In this document: positions 25,867-32,338 of the stretch, piece by piece
How positions within the stretch are numbered: position 1 is the first letter of the stretch
Layout of the letters: each line of letters begins with the position of its first letter
NCBI GenBank assembly: GCA_016213695.1
Contig: JACQZV010000108.1
Span: 1 to 32,338 of the forward strand
Origin: Acidobacteriota bacterium
GTDB lineage: Bacteria > Acidobacteriota > Vicinamibacteria > Vicinamibacterales > UBA2999
Length of the DNA stretch: 32,338 bases
Direction: 5' to 3'
Program-made: the position numbers and the translations under genes
Notes under the pieces: generated by a model
Databases searched by the model: none
What the model was told of the DNA's origin: nothing
The model's input: only the letters and a program-made list of their open reading frames with translations

Positions 25867-27252
25867 GTGCCCACGTCTCCACGGCCGGCGATCTGCGACA
25901 CCATCCTCGATGCGATCGGCGACACGCCGCTCGTCCGCATCCGCTCGATCACGCGCGGGGTGATCGACGCCACCGTCCTGGCGAAGCTCGAGACGTTCAA
26001 CCCGGGCAACTCGATCAAGGACCGGATGGCCGTCACGATGATCGAGGATGCGGAGCGGGCCGGGCTGCTCAAGCCCGGCGGGACCATCATCGAGGGCACG
26101 TCCGGGAACACCGGCATGGGCCTGGCGATCGCGGCCGTGGTCAAGGGCTACAAGTGCGTCTTCACGACCACCGACAAGCAGTCGAAGGAAAAAATCGACG
26201 CGCTGAAGGCGTTCGGCGCCGATGTGATCGTGTGCCCGACCAACGTCGATCCCGAGGATCCGCGGTCGTACTACTCGGTGTCGTCGCGCCTTGCCCGTGA
26301 GATTCCCAACGCCTGGAAGGCGGACCAGTACGACAACCTCTCGAACACCCGGGCGCACTACGAGCAGACGGGGCCGGAGATCTGGGCGCAGACCGCCGGG
26401 CGCGTGACGCACGTCGTGTGCGGCGTCGGCACCGGCGGGACGATCAGCGGCGTCGGCCGCTTCCTGAAGGAGCGGAACCCTGCCATCAGGGTGTGGGGGA
26501 TCGACACGTACGGGTCGGTCTTCAAGAAGTACAAGGAGACCGGCATCTTCGACAAGAACGAGATCTATCCGTACATCACCGAGGGTATCGGAGAGGATTT
26601 TCTGCCTGCGAACGTGGATTTTGAGGCGATCGATCATTTCGAGAAGGTCACCGACAAGGACGCCGCGCTGATGACGCGGCGCATCGCGCGCGAAGAGGGG
26701 ATCTTTGCGGGCAACTCGGCCGGTGCGGCCATGGCGGGGCTGCTGCAGTTGCGCGAGCGGTTCACGCCGGACGACGTGGTGGTGGTGATCGTCCACGATC
26801 ACGGGTCGCGCTATCTCGGCAAGATGTTCAACGACGAGTGGATGCGGGCGAAGGGATTCCTCGAGGTCACGGGCATGACGGCGCGGGACCTGGTGGCGCT
26901 TGGCGTGTCGGGCGAGCTGTACGCCGTCGAGGCGTCGCGGCCAGTCGAAGAGGCGATCCGTATCATGAGCGACCGCGACTACTCGCAGCTGTCGGTCACC
27001 CGCGATGGCCGCGTCGTCGGCTCGCTGAACGAAACGCATCTGTACAACGAGTTCATCCGCGATCCGGAGATCAAACGGAAGCCGATCGAGGCGATCATGC
27101 AGCCGGCATTCCCGTTCGCCGACATCTCGACGCCGGTCGCGCTTCTGTCGAAGATGATCACGCCGGAGAACCCGGCGGTGCTCGTTCGTGACTTCAAGAC
27201 CGACAAGACCTTCATCATCACGCGGTCGGACATCATCCGGATGCTCGCGTAG
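25867..27252 (+). CDS. cbs: Cystathionine beta-synthase-type PLP enzyme with C-terminal CBS domains
   Basis: A 461-residue protein starting at GTG 25867; the open frame extends upstream only into the heptamer repeat. The fold-type II PLP domain is clear: the Schiff-base Lys is K51 in NPGNSIKDRM, the substrate loop is EGTSGNTGMG, and the phosphate loop is GVGTGGTISGVG. The N-terminus has no heme-binding CxxxH. The last 130 residues (from TARDLVAL) hold two CBS motifs (EASRPVEEAIRIM; FADISTPVALLSKM), which in this family bind adenosyl compounds and tune activity. The reaction would be serine plus homocysteine to cystathionine in transsulfuration, although cysteine synthase activity is also possible. 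A CATGAT hexamer lies six bases before the GTG. Its 3' end overlaps the minus-strand VOC gene by 20 bp. Confidence 0.93.
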   Translation: MPTSPRPAICDTILDAIGDTPLVRIRSITRGVIDATVLAKLETFNPGNSIKDRMAVTMIEDAERAGLLKPGGTIIEGTSGNTGMGLAIAAVVKGYKCVFTTTDKQSKEKIDALKAFGADVIVCPTNVDPEDPRSYYSVSSRLAREIPNAWKADQYDNLSNTRAHYEQTGPEIWAQTAGRVTHVVCGVGTGGTISGVGRFLKERNPAIRVWGIDTYGSVFKKYKETGIFDKNEIYPYITEGIGEDFLPANVDFEAIDHFEKVTDKDAALMTRRIAREEGIFAGNSAGAAMAGLLQLRERFTPDDVVVVIVHDHGSRYLGKMFNDEWMRAKGFLEVTGMTARDLVALGVSGELYAVEASRPVEEAIRIMSDRDYSQLSVTRDGRVVGSLNETHLYNEFIRDPEIKRKPIEAIMQPAFPFADISTPVALLSKMITPENPAVLVRDFKTDKTFIITRSDIIRMLA

Positions 27253-27697
27253 GCGAGGTCCGCGTGTTCGCCTCCTCCTGCTGGCGCCGCCGGCGCTCCT
27301 CCGGCGGCACGTCCTCGACGTGCGAGCCGAAGTCCCAGAAATTGCCGTTCGCGTCTCTCACGCCGGCGTTGCGGTCGCCGTAGAACTGGGTGGCGGGTTC
27401 CATGACGGACGTGGCGCCGGCTGCCAGCGCGGCGCGATACGCCGCGTCCGCGTCCGGCACGTAAAGATACAAAGTCGACGGCATCCCGGGGTGCCGATCG
27501 GTGGCCTGCGACAGCATGATGTGGGAATCGCCGACGATCACGTCGGCGTGCCAGATGCGCCCGTCCGGATAACGCGCCACGTCGTGTTCGGCGGCGCCGA
27601 GACCCGCCTTCAGGAATCTCAGCAGCCCCTCTGCATCGTCGGCGACGATGTACGGAACGACGGTGTGGTACCCCTCCGGGATTGGCGTGACGGCCAT
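27233..27697 (-). CDS. VOC superfamily (glyoxalase/bleomycin-resistance-like, PhnB type) protein
   Basis: A 154-residue protein on the minus strand. It has the paired beta-alpha-beta-beta-beta modules of the vicinal oxygen chelate fold in one chain: TVVPYIVADDAEGLLRFLKAGLGAAE, then WHADVIVGDSHIMLSQ, then STLYLYVPDADAAYRAALAAGATSVMEPATQFYGDRNAGVRDANGNFWDFGSHVED. The pattern YGDR(N/T)AGVRDxxGNxWxF is typical of the PhnB-like subgroup. Possible metal ligands include the His of WHAD and the residues near NFWDFGSH. Members include resistance proteins and dioxygenases; the substrate here is unknown. The C-terminal tail is charged (PEERRRRQQEE). Its last 20 bp overlap the converging CBS gene. Confidence 0.88.
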   Translation of the reverse strand: MAVTPIPEGYHTVVPYIVADDAEGLLRFLKAGLGAAEHDVARYPDGRIWHADVIVGDSHIMLSQATDRHPGMPSTLYLYVPDADAAYRAALAAGATSVMEPATQFYGDRNAGVRDANGNFWDFGSHVEDVPPEERRRRQQEEANTRTSPTRASG

Positions 27698-27700
27698 AGC

Positions 27701-27713
27701 ATAAGATTCTTAT
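27701..27713. promoter_or_regulatory. AT-rich palindrome in divergent VOC/SDR promoter region
   Basis: ATAAGATTCTTAT is a perfect 6+1+6 palindrome in a GC-rich gap of 33 bp. It provides TAAGAT on the plus strand, toward the SDR gene, and TAAGAA on the minus strand, toward the VOC gene. It could be a shared -10 region or an operator. A role as both cannot be told apart. Confidence 0.4.
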
Positions 27714-27730
27714 CCAGAAGGGCTGCAGGG

Positions 27731-28507
27731 ATGGATCTCGGACTGAAGGACCAGGTCGCCATTGTCACCGGGTCGAGCCGCGGGCTGGGGCTGTCGATCG
27801 CGCGCGCGCTCGCCCGCGAAGGGTGCCGCGTCTGCCTGTGCGCACGCGGCGAGGCGCGCCTGCGCGAGGCGGCGCGCGAGGTGGCCGAGGCCGGCGGCGG
27901 CGACACGTCGGTGCTGGCCGTGGCCGCCGACATCAGCCGGGCCGACGGCGTTCAGCACGTCGTGGACCGCACGGCCGCCTCGTTCGGCGGCGTCGATATT
28001 CTCGTCAATAACGTCGGGCTGGCGGGCGGGGCCGGCCTGCTGGACACCTCCGACGAGCAGTGGCAGGAGGCCGTCGATCAGACGCTCCTTCCGGCGGTGC
28101 GTGCCTCGCGCCTGGTCGTACCGCACATGCAGCGGCGCGGCGGCGGCGCCATCGTGATCATCGCGTCGGTCTTCGGGCGCGAGGCGGGCGGACGGATGAC
28201 GTACAACGCGGTGAAGGCCGCCGAAATCAGCCTCGCCAAGTCGCTCGCGCAGCAGCTCGCCTCGTCCAACATCCGCGTCAACAGCGTGTCGCCCGGATCG
28301 ATTCTCTTCGAGGGAGGCTCCTGGTGGCGGCGGCAGCAGGCCGACCCCGGCGGGATCGCCGAGTTCGTCCGGCGCGAGCTGCCGTTCGGCCGCTTCGGCC
28401 GCCCGGAAGAAGTGGGCGACGTCGTGGCGTTCGTCTGCTCGCCGCGCGCGAGCTGGATCAGCGGCGCGTCGATTGTCGTCGACGGCTGCCAGAGCCGGGC
28501 GTTCTAA
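27731..28507 (+). CDS. Short-chain dehydrogenase/reductase (SDR) family oxidoreductase
   Basis: A 258-residue protein of classical SDR length. The NAD(P)-binding motif is TGSSRGLG (residues 13-20), the structural motif is NNVG (93-96, in place of the common NNAG), and the catalytic set is S146 (in IIASVFGRE), Y158 and K162 (YNAVK). The C-terminus ends with SPRASWISGASIVVDG, the usual SDR ending. Arg39 after the second strand (CLCARGE) favours NADP(H) over NAD(H), though weakly. Substrate unknown; similar proteins are often annotated as 3-oxoacyl-ACP reductases, but no fatty-acid genes are near. ATG 27731 fits the domain start. It is divergent from the VOC gene. Confidence 0.93.
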   Translation: MDLGLKDQVAIVTGSSRGLGLSIARALAREGCRVCLCARGEARLREAAREVAEAGGGDTSVLAVAADISRADGVQHVVDRTAASFGGVDILVNNVGLAGGAGLLDTSDEQWQEAVDQTLLPAVRASRLVVPHMQRRGGGAIVIIASVFGREAGGRMTYNAVKAAEISLAKSLAQQLASSNIRVNSVSPGSILFEGGSWWRRQQADPGGIAEFVRRELPFGRFGRPEEVGDVVAFVCSPRASWISGASIVVDGCQSRAF

Positions 28508-28512
28508 AGCGT

Positions 28513-28541
28513 TTGACGCCGTATTTTTCGAATGGTAGCGT
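28513..28541 (+). promoter_or_regulatory. Sigma-70-type promoter ahead of the secreted paralogue array
   Basis: TTGACG (28513-28518), a 17-bp spacer and TAGCGT (28536-28541) make a good housekeeping promoter just after the SDR stop codon. The leader would be about 25 bases, with an AGGA stretch ahead of the ATG at 28573. Confidence 0.6.
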
Positions 28542-28572
28542 CAGCACGCTGCAGACAGGACGCAGACCACAT

Positions 28573-29334
28573 ATGACACAGGGGCATGCGAGCTGGGTGA
28601 TCGTCGCCTTCCTGACGCTCCCCGCCGTGCCGGCGGCCGCGCAAGTGACGGGCACCCTGCCGAGGGCCGCCGACGGGAAGCCGGACCTGTCGGGCGTCTG
28701 GCAGGCGGTGACCACCGCCAACTGGGACGTCCAGGCGCATTCGGCCGCCAGGGACGTGCCGGCGGGCCTCGGCGTCGTCGACGGCAACGAGATCCCCTAT
28801 CAGCCCTGGGCGGCGGCGAAGAAACGCGAGAACGCCGCCAACCGTGGCACGGCCGATCCCGAGACGAAGTGCTACCTGCCGGGCGTGCCGCGCAGCACCT
28901 ACATGCCGTTCCCGTTTCAGATCTTCCAGACGGCGAACCATATTGCCATCACGTACGAGTACGCCCACGCCGTGCGGCGGATCTTCATGAACACGCCGCA
29001 CCCGGACGGCGAAATTGAATGGTGGATGGGGGATTCGCGCGGCCGCTGGGAGGGCGACACGCTGGTCGTCGACGTCATCGACTTCACCGATCAGACGTGG
29101 TTCGATCGCGCCGGCAATTTTCACAGCAGCGCCCTGCACGTCGTCGAGCGCTACACGCCGATGACGCCGTATCACATGAACTACGAGGTGACGATCGAGG
29201 ACCCGAAGGTCTTTACGCGGCCCTGGACGATGAGCCTGCCGCTCTACCGCCGCGTCGAGAAGAACATCCGCGTGCTCGATTACGAATGCTACGCCTTCGG
29301 CCTCGAGCGCACGTGGTACAAACCGCCGGAGTAA
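28573..29334 (+). CDS. Secreted protein of an uncharacterised acidobacterial family, subtype A, copy 1
   Basis: A 253-residue exported protein (signal peptide ending PAVPAAAQ). Landmarks shared with the next four genes are DGKPDLSGVWQ at the N-terminus, DPETKCYLPGVPR, YEYAHAVRRIFMN, WWMGDSRGRWEGDTLVVDV, FHSSALHVVERYTP, YEVTIEDPKVFTRPWTM and VLDYECYAFG. The repeated strands, GDSRGRWEGxTLVVxV and the conserved Cys residues suggest a stable beta-rich extracytoplasmic domain. I know of no demonstrated function; such proteins are very numerous in Acidobacteriota genomes. It is the first of five tandem copies and has its own promoter. It is most like the copy at 31111-31863 (both have PAGLGVVDGN and end near YEC). 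Confidence 0.85.
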   Translation: MTQGHASWVIVAFLTLPAVPAAAQVTGTLPRAADGKPDLSGVWQAVTTANWDVQAHSAARDVPAGLGVVDGNEIPYQPWAAAKKRENAANRGTADPETKCYLPGVPRSTYMPFPFQIFQTANHIAITYEYAHAVRRIFMNTPHPDGEIEWWMGDSRGRWEGDTLVVDVIDFTDQTWFDRAGNFHSSALHVVERYTPMTPYHMNYEVTIEDPKVFTRPWTMSLPLYRRVEKNIRVLDYECYAFGLERTWYKPPE

Positions 29335-29338
29335 TGGC

Positions 29339-30172
29339 ATGAGATCCCGCACCGCACGCTGGCTGCCCGCTCTCGCCGTGGCGGCCGTGATGACCGGCGC
29401 TGCCGTCGATGCACGGCAGGAGCCGGCGGCGAAACCCTATACGCCCCCGCGCACTCCTGACGGGCAGCCGGACATCCAGGGCATCTACAACTCGGTCGGC
29501 ACGTTCTACAACATCGAGGACCTGGAGTATCAGTCGCTGTACCAGAACTTCACGCCCAACCCGTCCCTGAGGGGTAAGAGCCTCATCACCGATCCGCCCG
29601 ACGGAAGGATTCCGTATCAGGCGTGGGCGGCGGAACGACGGAAGCCGATCTACCAGCTCCATGGCGATCCGACGCCACCCTATGTCGATCCCAACGCGCG
29701 ATGCTGGCCGCAGGGCGTGCCGCGCCATGTGAACAACCGCGAGTTCGAGATCTTCCAGCCGCCGGGCCATGTGGTGATCTTCAACATGGCCCACCACACG
29801 TACCGCGCGATCCCGCTGGACGGCAGTCCTCATATTCCCGCGAACGTCAAGCTGTGGCTGGGCGACTCGCGGGGCAGGTGGGAGGGGAACACGCTTGTCG
29901 TCGACGTCACCAACAACAACGACCAGACCTGGTTTGACGTCATGGCCAGCTTTCACAGCGATGCGATGCAGGTGACCGAGCGTATGACGCCGGTCAGTGC
30001 CGACCGCATCGACTACCAGGCCGTCATCACCGATCCGAAGGTGTACACGCGGCCCTGGACTTTTGTGATCCACTTCAATCGGGCGAAGGACTACGGTTCC
30101 GAGCTCTACGAGGAAGCCTGCGTCGAGAGTAACGAGAAGAATCTGGAGCTGCTGAAGCGGCCAGGTCGATAG
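29339..30172 (+). CDS. Secreted protein of the same family, subtype B, copy 2
   Basis: A 277-residue exported protein starting 4 bp after copy 1. After the signal peptide (about 20-25 residues, ending AAVDARQ) it has RTPDGQPDIQGIYNS, then DPPDGRIPYQAWAAERRK, DPNARCWPQGVPR, LWLGDSRGRWEGNTLVVDVTN, FHSDAMQVTERMTPV, YQAVITDPKVYTRPWTF and a C-terminal YEEACVESNEKNLE. Subtype B differs from subtype A by PDIQG in place of PDLSG, by the IxDPPDGRIPYQAWA block and by the EEAC ending. It is probably co-translated with copy 1. Reaction and binding partner are unknown. Confidence 0.85.
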   Translation: MRSRTARWLPALAVAAVMTGAAVDARQEPAAKPYTPPRTPDGQPDIQGIYNSVGTFYNIEDLEYQSLYQNFTPNPSLRGKSLITDPPDGRIPYQAWAAERRKPIYQLHGDPTPPYVDPNARCWPQGVPRHVNNREFEIFQPPGHVVIFNMAHHTYRAIPLDGSPHIPANVKLWLGDSRGRWEGNTLVVDVTNNNDQTWFDVMASFHSDAMQVTERMTPVSADRIDYQAVITDPKVYTRPWTFVIHFNRAKDYGSELYEEACVESNEKNLELLKRPGR

Positions 30173-30192
30173 GTCGTTCGGGAGGATCGGAC

Positions 30193-31101
30193 ATGCACAT
30201 GCGCCCGCGTCGTTCCCTGACGGTGTTCGCCTTCCTGGTCGTGGTCTGGTGCATCGCCGCGCCGGCGCGCGCCCAGAACTGGCAGCCCTCGCGCACGCCT
30301 GACGGTCAGCCCGACATCCAGGGCTTCTGGGAAGCCGGTCCCGGCGCGAACAACGCCGGCCACAGCCTTGAAGAGGGATGCTGCGAGCCCGAGCACAACC
30401 GGATGCAGAACCGGGCGGCCGACAACATCGGGCTGCGGCAGCAGATCGTCATCGACCCGCCGGATGGGCGTATTCCGTTTCAGGCGTGGGCGGCGGCACG
30501 GCGCCGGGAACACCTGATCAACCTGGACGCGCCGACGGCGCTTGAGCACATCGAACCCGAGGACCGCTGCTCGCTGCAGGGCGTGCCGCGCAGCAACCTG
30601 CGCGGTCCGATGCAGATTCTGCAGCGGCCCGGACAGGTGGTGATCCTGTACGAATGGGTCCACGCGTCCCGCGTCATTCCGGTTGACGGCCGTCCGCATG
30701 CGCCGAAAGGCGCGGCGACGTGGCAGGGAGATGCCCGCGGCCGGTGGGAGGGGAATACGCTCGTCGTCGAGACGATCAATTTCCGCTTCGACCCGGTCGG
30801 CTACAACCGGCAGCCCTGGATCGACTCTCACGGGACCTTCTATACGGACGCCCTGCGGGTCGTCGAGCGGTGGACGCGCGCCGGCGCGGATCGGATTGCC
30901 TACGAGGCCACGATCGAGGACCCGAACGTCTTTACCCGGCCGTGGACGATTGCGTACGACATCGTGCCTCTCCGCCAGAAGAGCTACGAGTTCATCGAAG
31001 AGGCGTGCTGGGAGGGCGTGAGCGTCAGGAACCGGCTGGAGGCAGGCCGCCTGGCGGTGGCGTCGGGCAAGGTCCGCGCTCACAGTCACAACGAGCAGTA
31101 A
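30193..31101 (+). CDS. Secreted protein of the same family, subtype B, copy 3
   Basis: A 302-residue exported protein with a strong GGGAGG site before ATG 30193 and a signal peptide ending APARAQ. It carries RTPDGQPDIQGFWEAG, a Cys pair in EEGCCEPEHN that the other copies lack, IDPPDGRIPFQAWAAARRR, DRCSLQGVPRSN, DARGRWEGNTLVVETIN, FYTDALRVVERWTR, YEATIEDPNVFTRPWTI and FIEEACWEGVS, then a basic extension of about 30 residues. It is longer than its neighbours because of the extra N-terminal block and the tail. The two additional cysteines could form an extra disulfide after export. Confidence 0.85.
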   Translation: MHMRPRRSLTVFAFLVVVWCIAAPARAQNWQPSRTPDGQPDIQGFWEAGPGANNAGHSLEEGCCEPEHNRMQNRAADNIGLRQQIVIDPPDGRIPFQAWAAARRREHLINLDAPTALEHIEPEDRCSLQGVPRSNLRGPMQILQRPGQVVILYEWVHASRVIPVDGRPHAPKGAATWQGDARGRWEGNTLVVETINFRFDPVGYNRQPWIDSHGTFYTDALRVVERWTRAGADRIAYEATIEDPNVFTRPWTIAYDIVPLRQKSYEFIEEACWEGVSVRNRLEAGRLAVASGKVRAHSHNEQ

Positions 31102-31110
31102 GGCCGCACG

Positions 31111-31863
31111 ATGCGTATCAGAGCGTCATTCCTGATGGCCGTCCTCGCGGCGGCTGTGCCCACGGGCGCAGCCGGCCAGGCGGTGCCGCGCGCCCCGGAC
31201 GGCACGCCCGATCTGTCGGGGATCTGGCAAGCGGTCAACAGCGCGGCGTGGAACATCCTCCCGCACACCGCCGAGCCGGGCGTGCCTGCCGGCCTCGGCG
31301 TGGTGGACGGCAACGACATGCCGTACACTCCGGCGGCGGCGGCGACGCAGCGCGACAACTACGCGAACCGCGCGACGCGCGATCCGGAGACGAAATGCTG
31401 GCTGCCGGGCGTCCCGCGGGCGACCTATATGGGCCTGCCGTTCCAGATCGTGCAGACGCCGGCGCAGATCTCCATCCTCTATGAATATGCCCACACGCTG
31501 CGGAACGTCTTCATGAACTCGCCGCATCCGCGGGGGCCGATCGAGTTCTGGATGGGCGATTCGCGGGGCCGGTGGGACGGCGACACCCTGGTGGTCGACG
31601 TCGTTCACTTCAACGATCAGACATGGTTCGACCGGGCGGGGCATCACCACAGCGAGCTGCTGCACGTCGTCGAGCGGTACACGCCGACGAGCCGCGACCA
31701 CATGAATTACGAGGTCACCATCGAGGACCCGAAGGTCTTCACCCGGCCCTGGAAGATGAGCATGCCGCTCTACCGGCGGCTCGACAGCAACATGCAGCTG
31801 CTCGACTACGAGTGCACTGCGTTCGACGAGGCATTTCGCAGCGGCCCGGCGGAGCAGCGGTAA
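31111..31863 (+). CDS. Secreted protein of the same family, subtype A, copy 4
   Basis: A 250-residue exported protein (signal peptide ending GAAGQ). It follows copy 1 almost block by block: DGTPDLSGIWQAVNSAAWN, PAGLGVVDGNDMPYTP, DPETKCWLPGVPRATYM, LYEYAHTLRNVFMNSPHP, WMGDSRGRWDGDTLVVDVVHFNDQTWFDRAGHHHS, VERYTP, YEVTIEDPKVFTRPWKMSMPLYRRL and LLDYECTAFDEAF. The similarity to copy 1 is much higher than to the subtype B copies lying between them, so duplication of a multi-gene block is more likely than stepwise duplication of single genes. Nine bases separate it from copy 3. Function unknown. Confidence 0.85.
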   Translation: MRIRASFLMAVLAAAVPTGAAGQAVPRAPDGTPDLSGIWQAVNSAAWNILPHTAEPGVPAGLGVVDGNDMPYTPAAAATQRDNYANRATRDPETKCWLPGVPRATYMGLPFQIVQTPAQISILYEYAHTLRNVFMNSPHPRGPIEFWMGDSRGRWDGDTLVVDVVHFNDQTWFDRAGHHHSELLHVVERYTPTSRDHMNYEVTIEDPKVFTRPWKMSMPLYRRLDSNMQLLDYECTAFDEAFRSGPAEQR

Positions 31864-31891
31864 GGACCCATTCACCACGAGGAGGTGTTCG

Positions 31892-32338
31892 ATGACGCGC
31901 GGAACCTCCGGTCTCGCGGTCGTGACGGTGACGCTGGTGCTGGGGTGGTCGGCTGCCGCCCTCGGACAGGCCGGCCGGTGGGCGCCGCCGCGTCTGGCCG
32001 ACGGCCAGCCCGACATACGCGGGCATTGGATGAGCGATGCGGTCGGAGCGGCGCACAGCGTCGAGGACGGCCGCGATCCCGACGCGGACGTGATTCAGGG
32101 GCGCGTCGGCGAGCGGAACCCGATCATCATCGTGGAGCCGGCCGACGGGCGGATTCCGTATCAGCCGGCGGCCGACGGCCGGCGACAGCAGCTCCTGCGG
32201 GATATCTTCACGCCCACCCGGCGCGAGCATGTCGACCCGCACATCCGCGCGCTGCTCGACGGCGTGCCGCGCAACAATTACGTGCCCGGGGAGATGCAGG
32301 TTCTGCAGGGACCGGGCGGCGTGACGATCCTCTCCGAG
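31892..32338 (+). CDS. Secreted protein of the same family, subtype B, copy 5 (partial, runs off the window)
   Basis: The first 149 residues are present; the frame stays open to the last base. A textbook GGAGG site (31881-31885) sits six bases before ATG 31892. The signal peptide ends near AAALGQ. It then has RLADGQPDIRGHWMSD, VEPADGRIPYQPAADGRRQ, RREHVDPHIRALLDGVPRNNYVPGEMQVLQGPG, which matches the subtype B order. The usual Cys before the GVPR motif (RCWPQGVPR, RCSLQGVPR) is missing here: the same position reads RALLDGVPR, an interesting divergence. The conserved GDSRGRW and IEDPKVFTRPW blocks would lie to the right of the window. Confidence 0.85.
   Translation, partial: MTRGTSGLAVVTVTLVLGWSAAALGQAGRWAPPRLADGQPDIRGHWMSDAVGAAHSVEDGRDPDADVIQGRVGERNPIIIVEPADGRIPYQPAADGRRQQLLRDIFTPTRREHVDPHIRALLDGVPRNNYVPGEMQVLQGPGGVTILSE

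Overview
This is a high-GC chromosomal window dominated by Acidobacteriota-type gene content. The strongest indicators are secreted DUF4159 proteins, a MoxR/DUF58/VWA/DUF4175 operon, secreted M28, S9 and M49 peptidases, and a run of secreted proteins opening with a DG(K/Q)PD(L/I)xGxW motif. Class Vicinamibacteria or a relative is my best guess. It is an inference from family composition, since no rRNA or other phylogenetic marker is present. No tRNA, rRNA or CRISPR array was seen.

Layout. (1) 2-5142: accessory metabolism on the plus strand: the end of an S9 peptidase, a secreted M28 metallopeptidase, a DUF411 copper-type protein, a small membrane protein, a YciI-like protein and a DUF1624-type membrane acyltransferase. 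(2) 5150 to about 8980: an island with visibly lower GC that reads as a decayed chromosomal integron. It holds a broken IntI-type integrase with its integron-specific insert, a leader with an imperfect 27/28-nt direct repeat, a GTTAGGC core site and two attC-like sites. The cassettes encode a small His/Cys protein, two four-helix membrane proteins, a ParE-type toxin with its antitoxin, and a broken MntA/HepT pair. The integrase and the cassettes point the same way, which is the uncommon inverted-integrase layout. (3) 9048-11081: a lipoprotein M49 (dipeptidyl-peptidase III-like) peptidase on the minus strand, divergent from (4) 11132-13088, a DUF4159 protein and a second DUF1624-type membrane protein.

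(5) 13243-25777: one long operon. In order it encodes a membrane VWA protein, a caspase-like protein with no catalytic cysteine but an EF-hand-like loop, a MoxR AAA+ ATPase, a DUF58 protein, a BatA-type VWA protein, a 1207-residue DUF4175 membrane/coiled-coil protein with a collagen-like GQQ tract, and two more DUF4159 proteins. Most junctions touch or overlap (4-nt ATGA/GTGA overlaps, a 1-nt overlap, zero gap). The likely picture is a cytoplasmic AAA+ chaperone acting on a set of VWA membrane proteins coupled to secreted DUF4159 partners. The function is not known. (6) 25867-28507: a cystathionine beta-synthase-type enzyme with CBS domains, a convergent VOC protein overlapping its 3' end, and an SDR oxidoreductase. 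(7) 28573-32338: a promoter followed by five tandem paralogues of an uncharacterised secreted family in two alternating subtypes; the last one runs off the window.

Two sequence themes recur. Degenerate 7-bp tandem repeats sit in many of the intergenic gaps. Several genes, including the first genes of two cassettes, have a -10-like hexamer exactly six bases before the start codon, which suggests leaderless transcripts.
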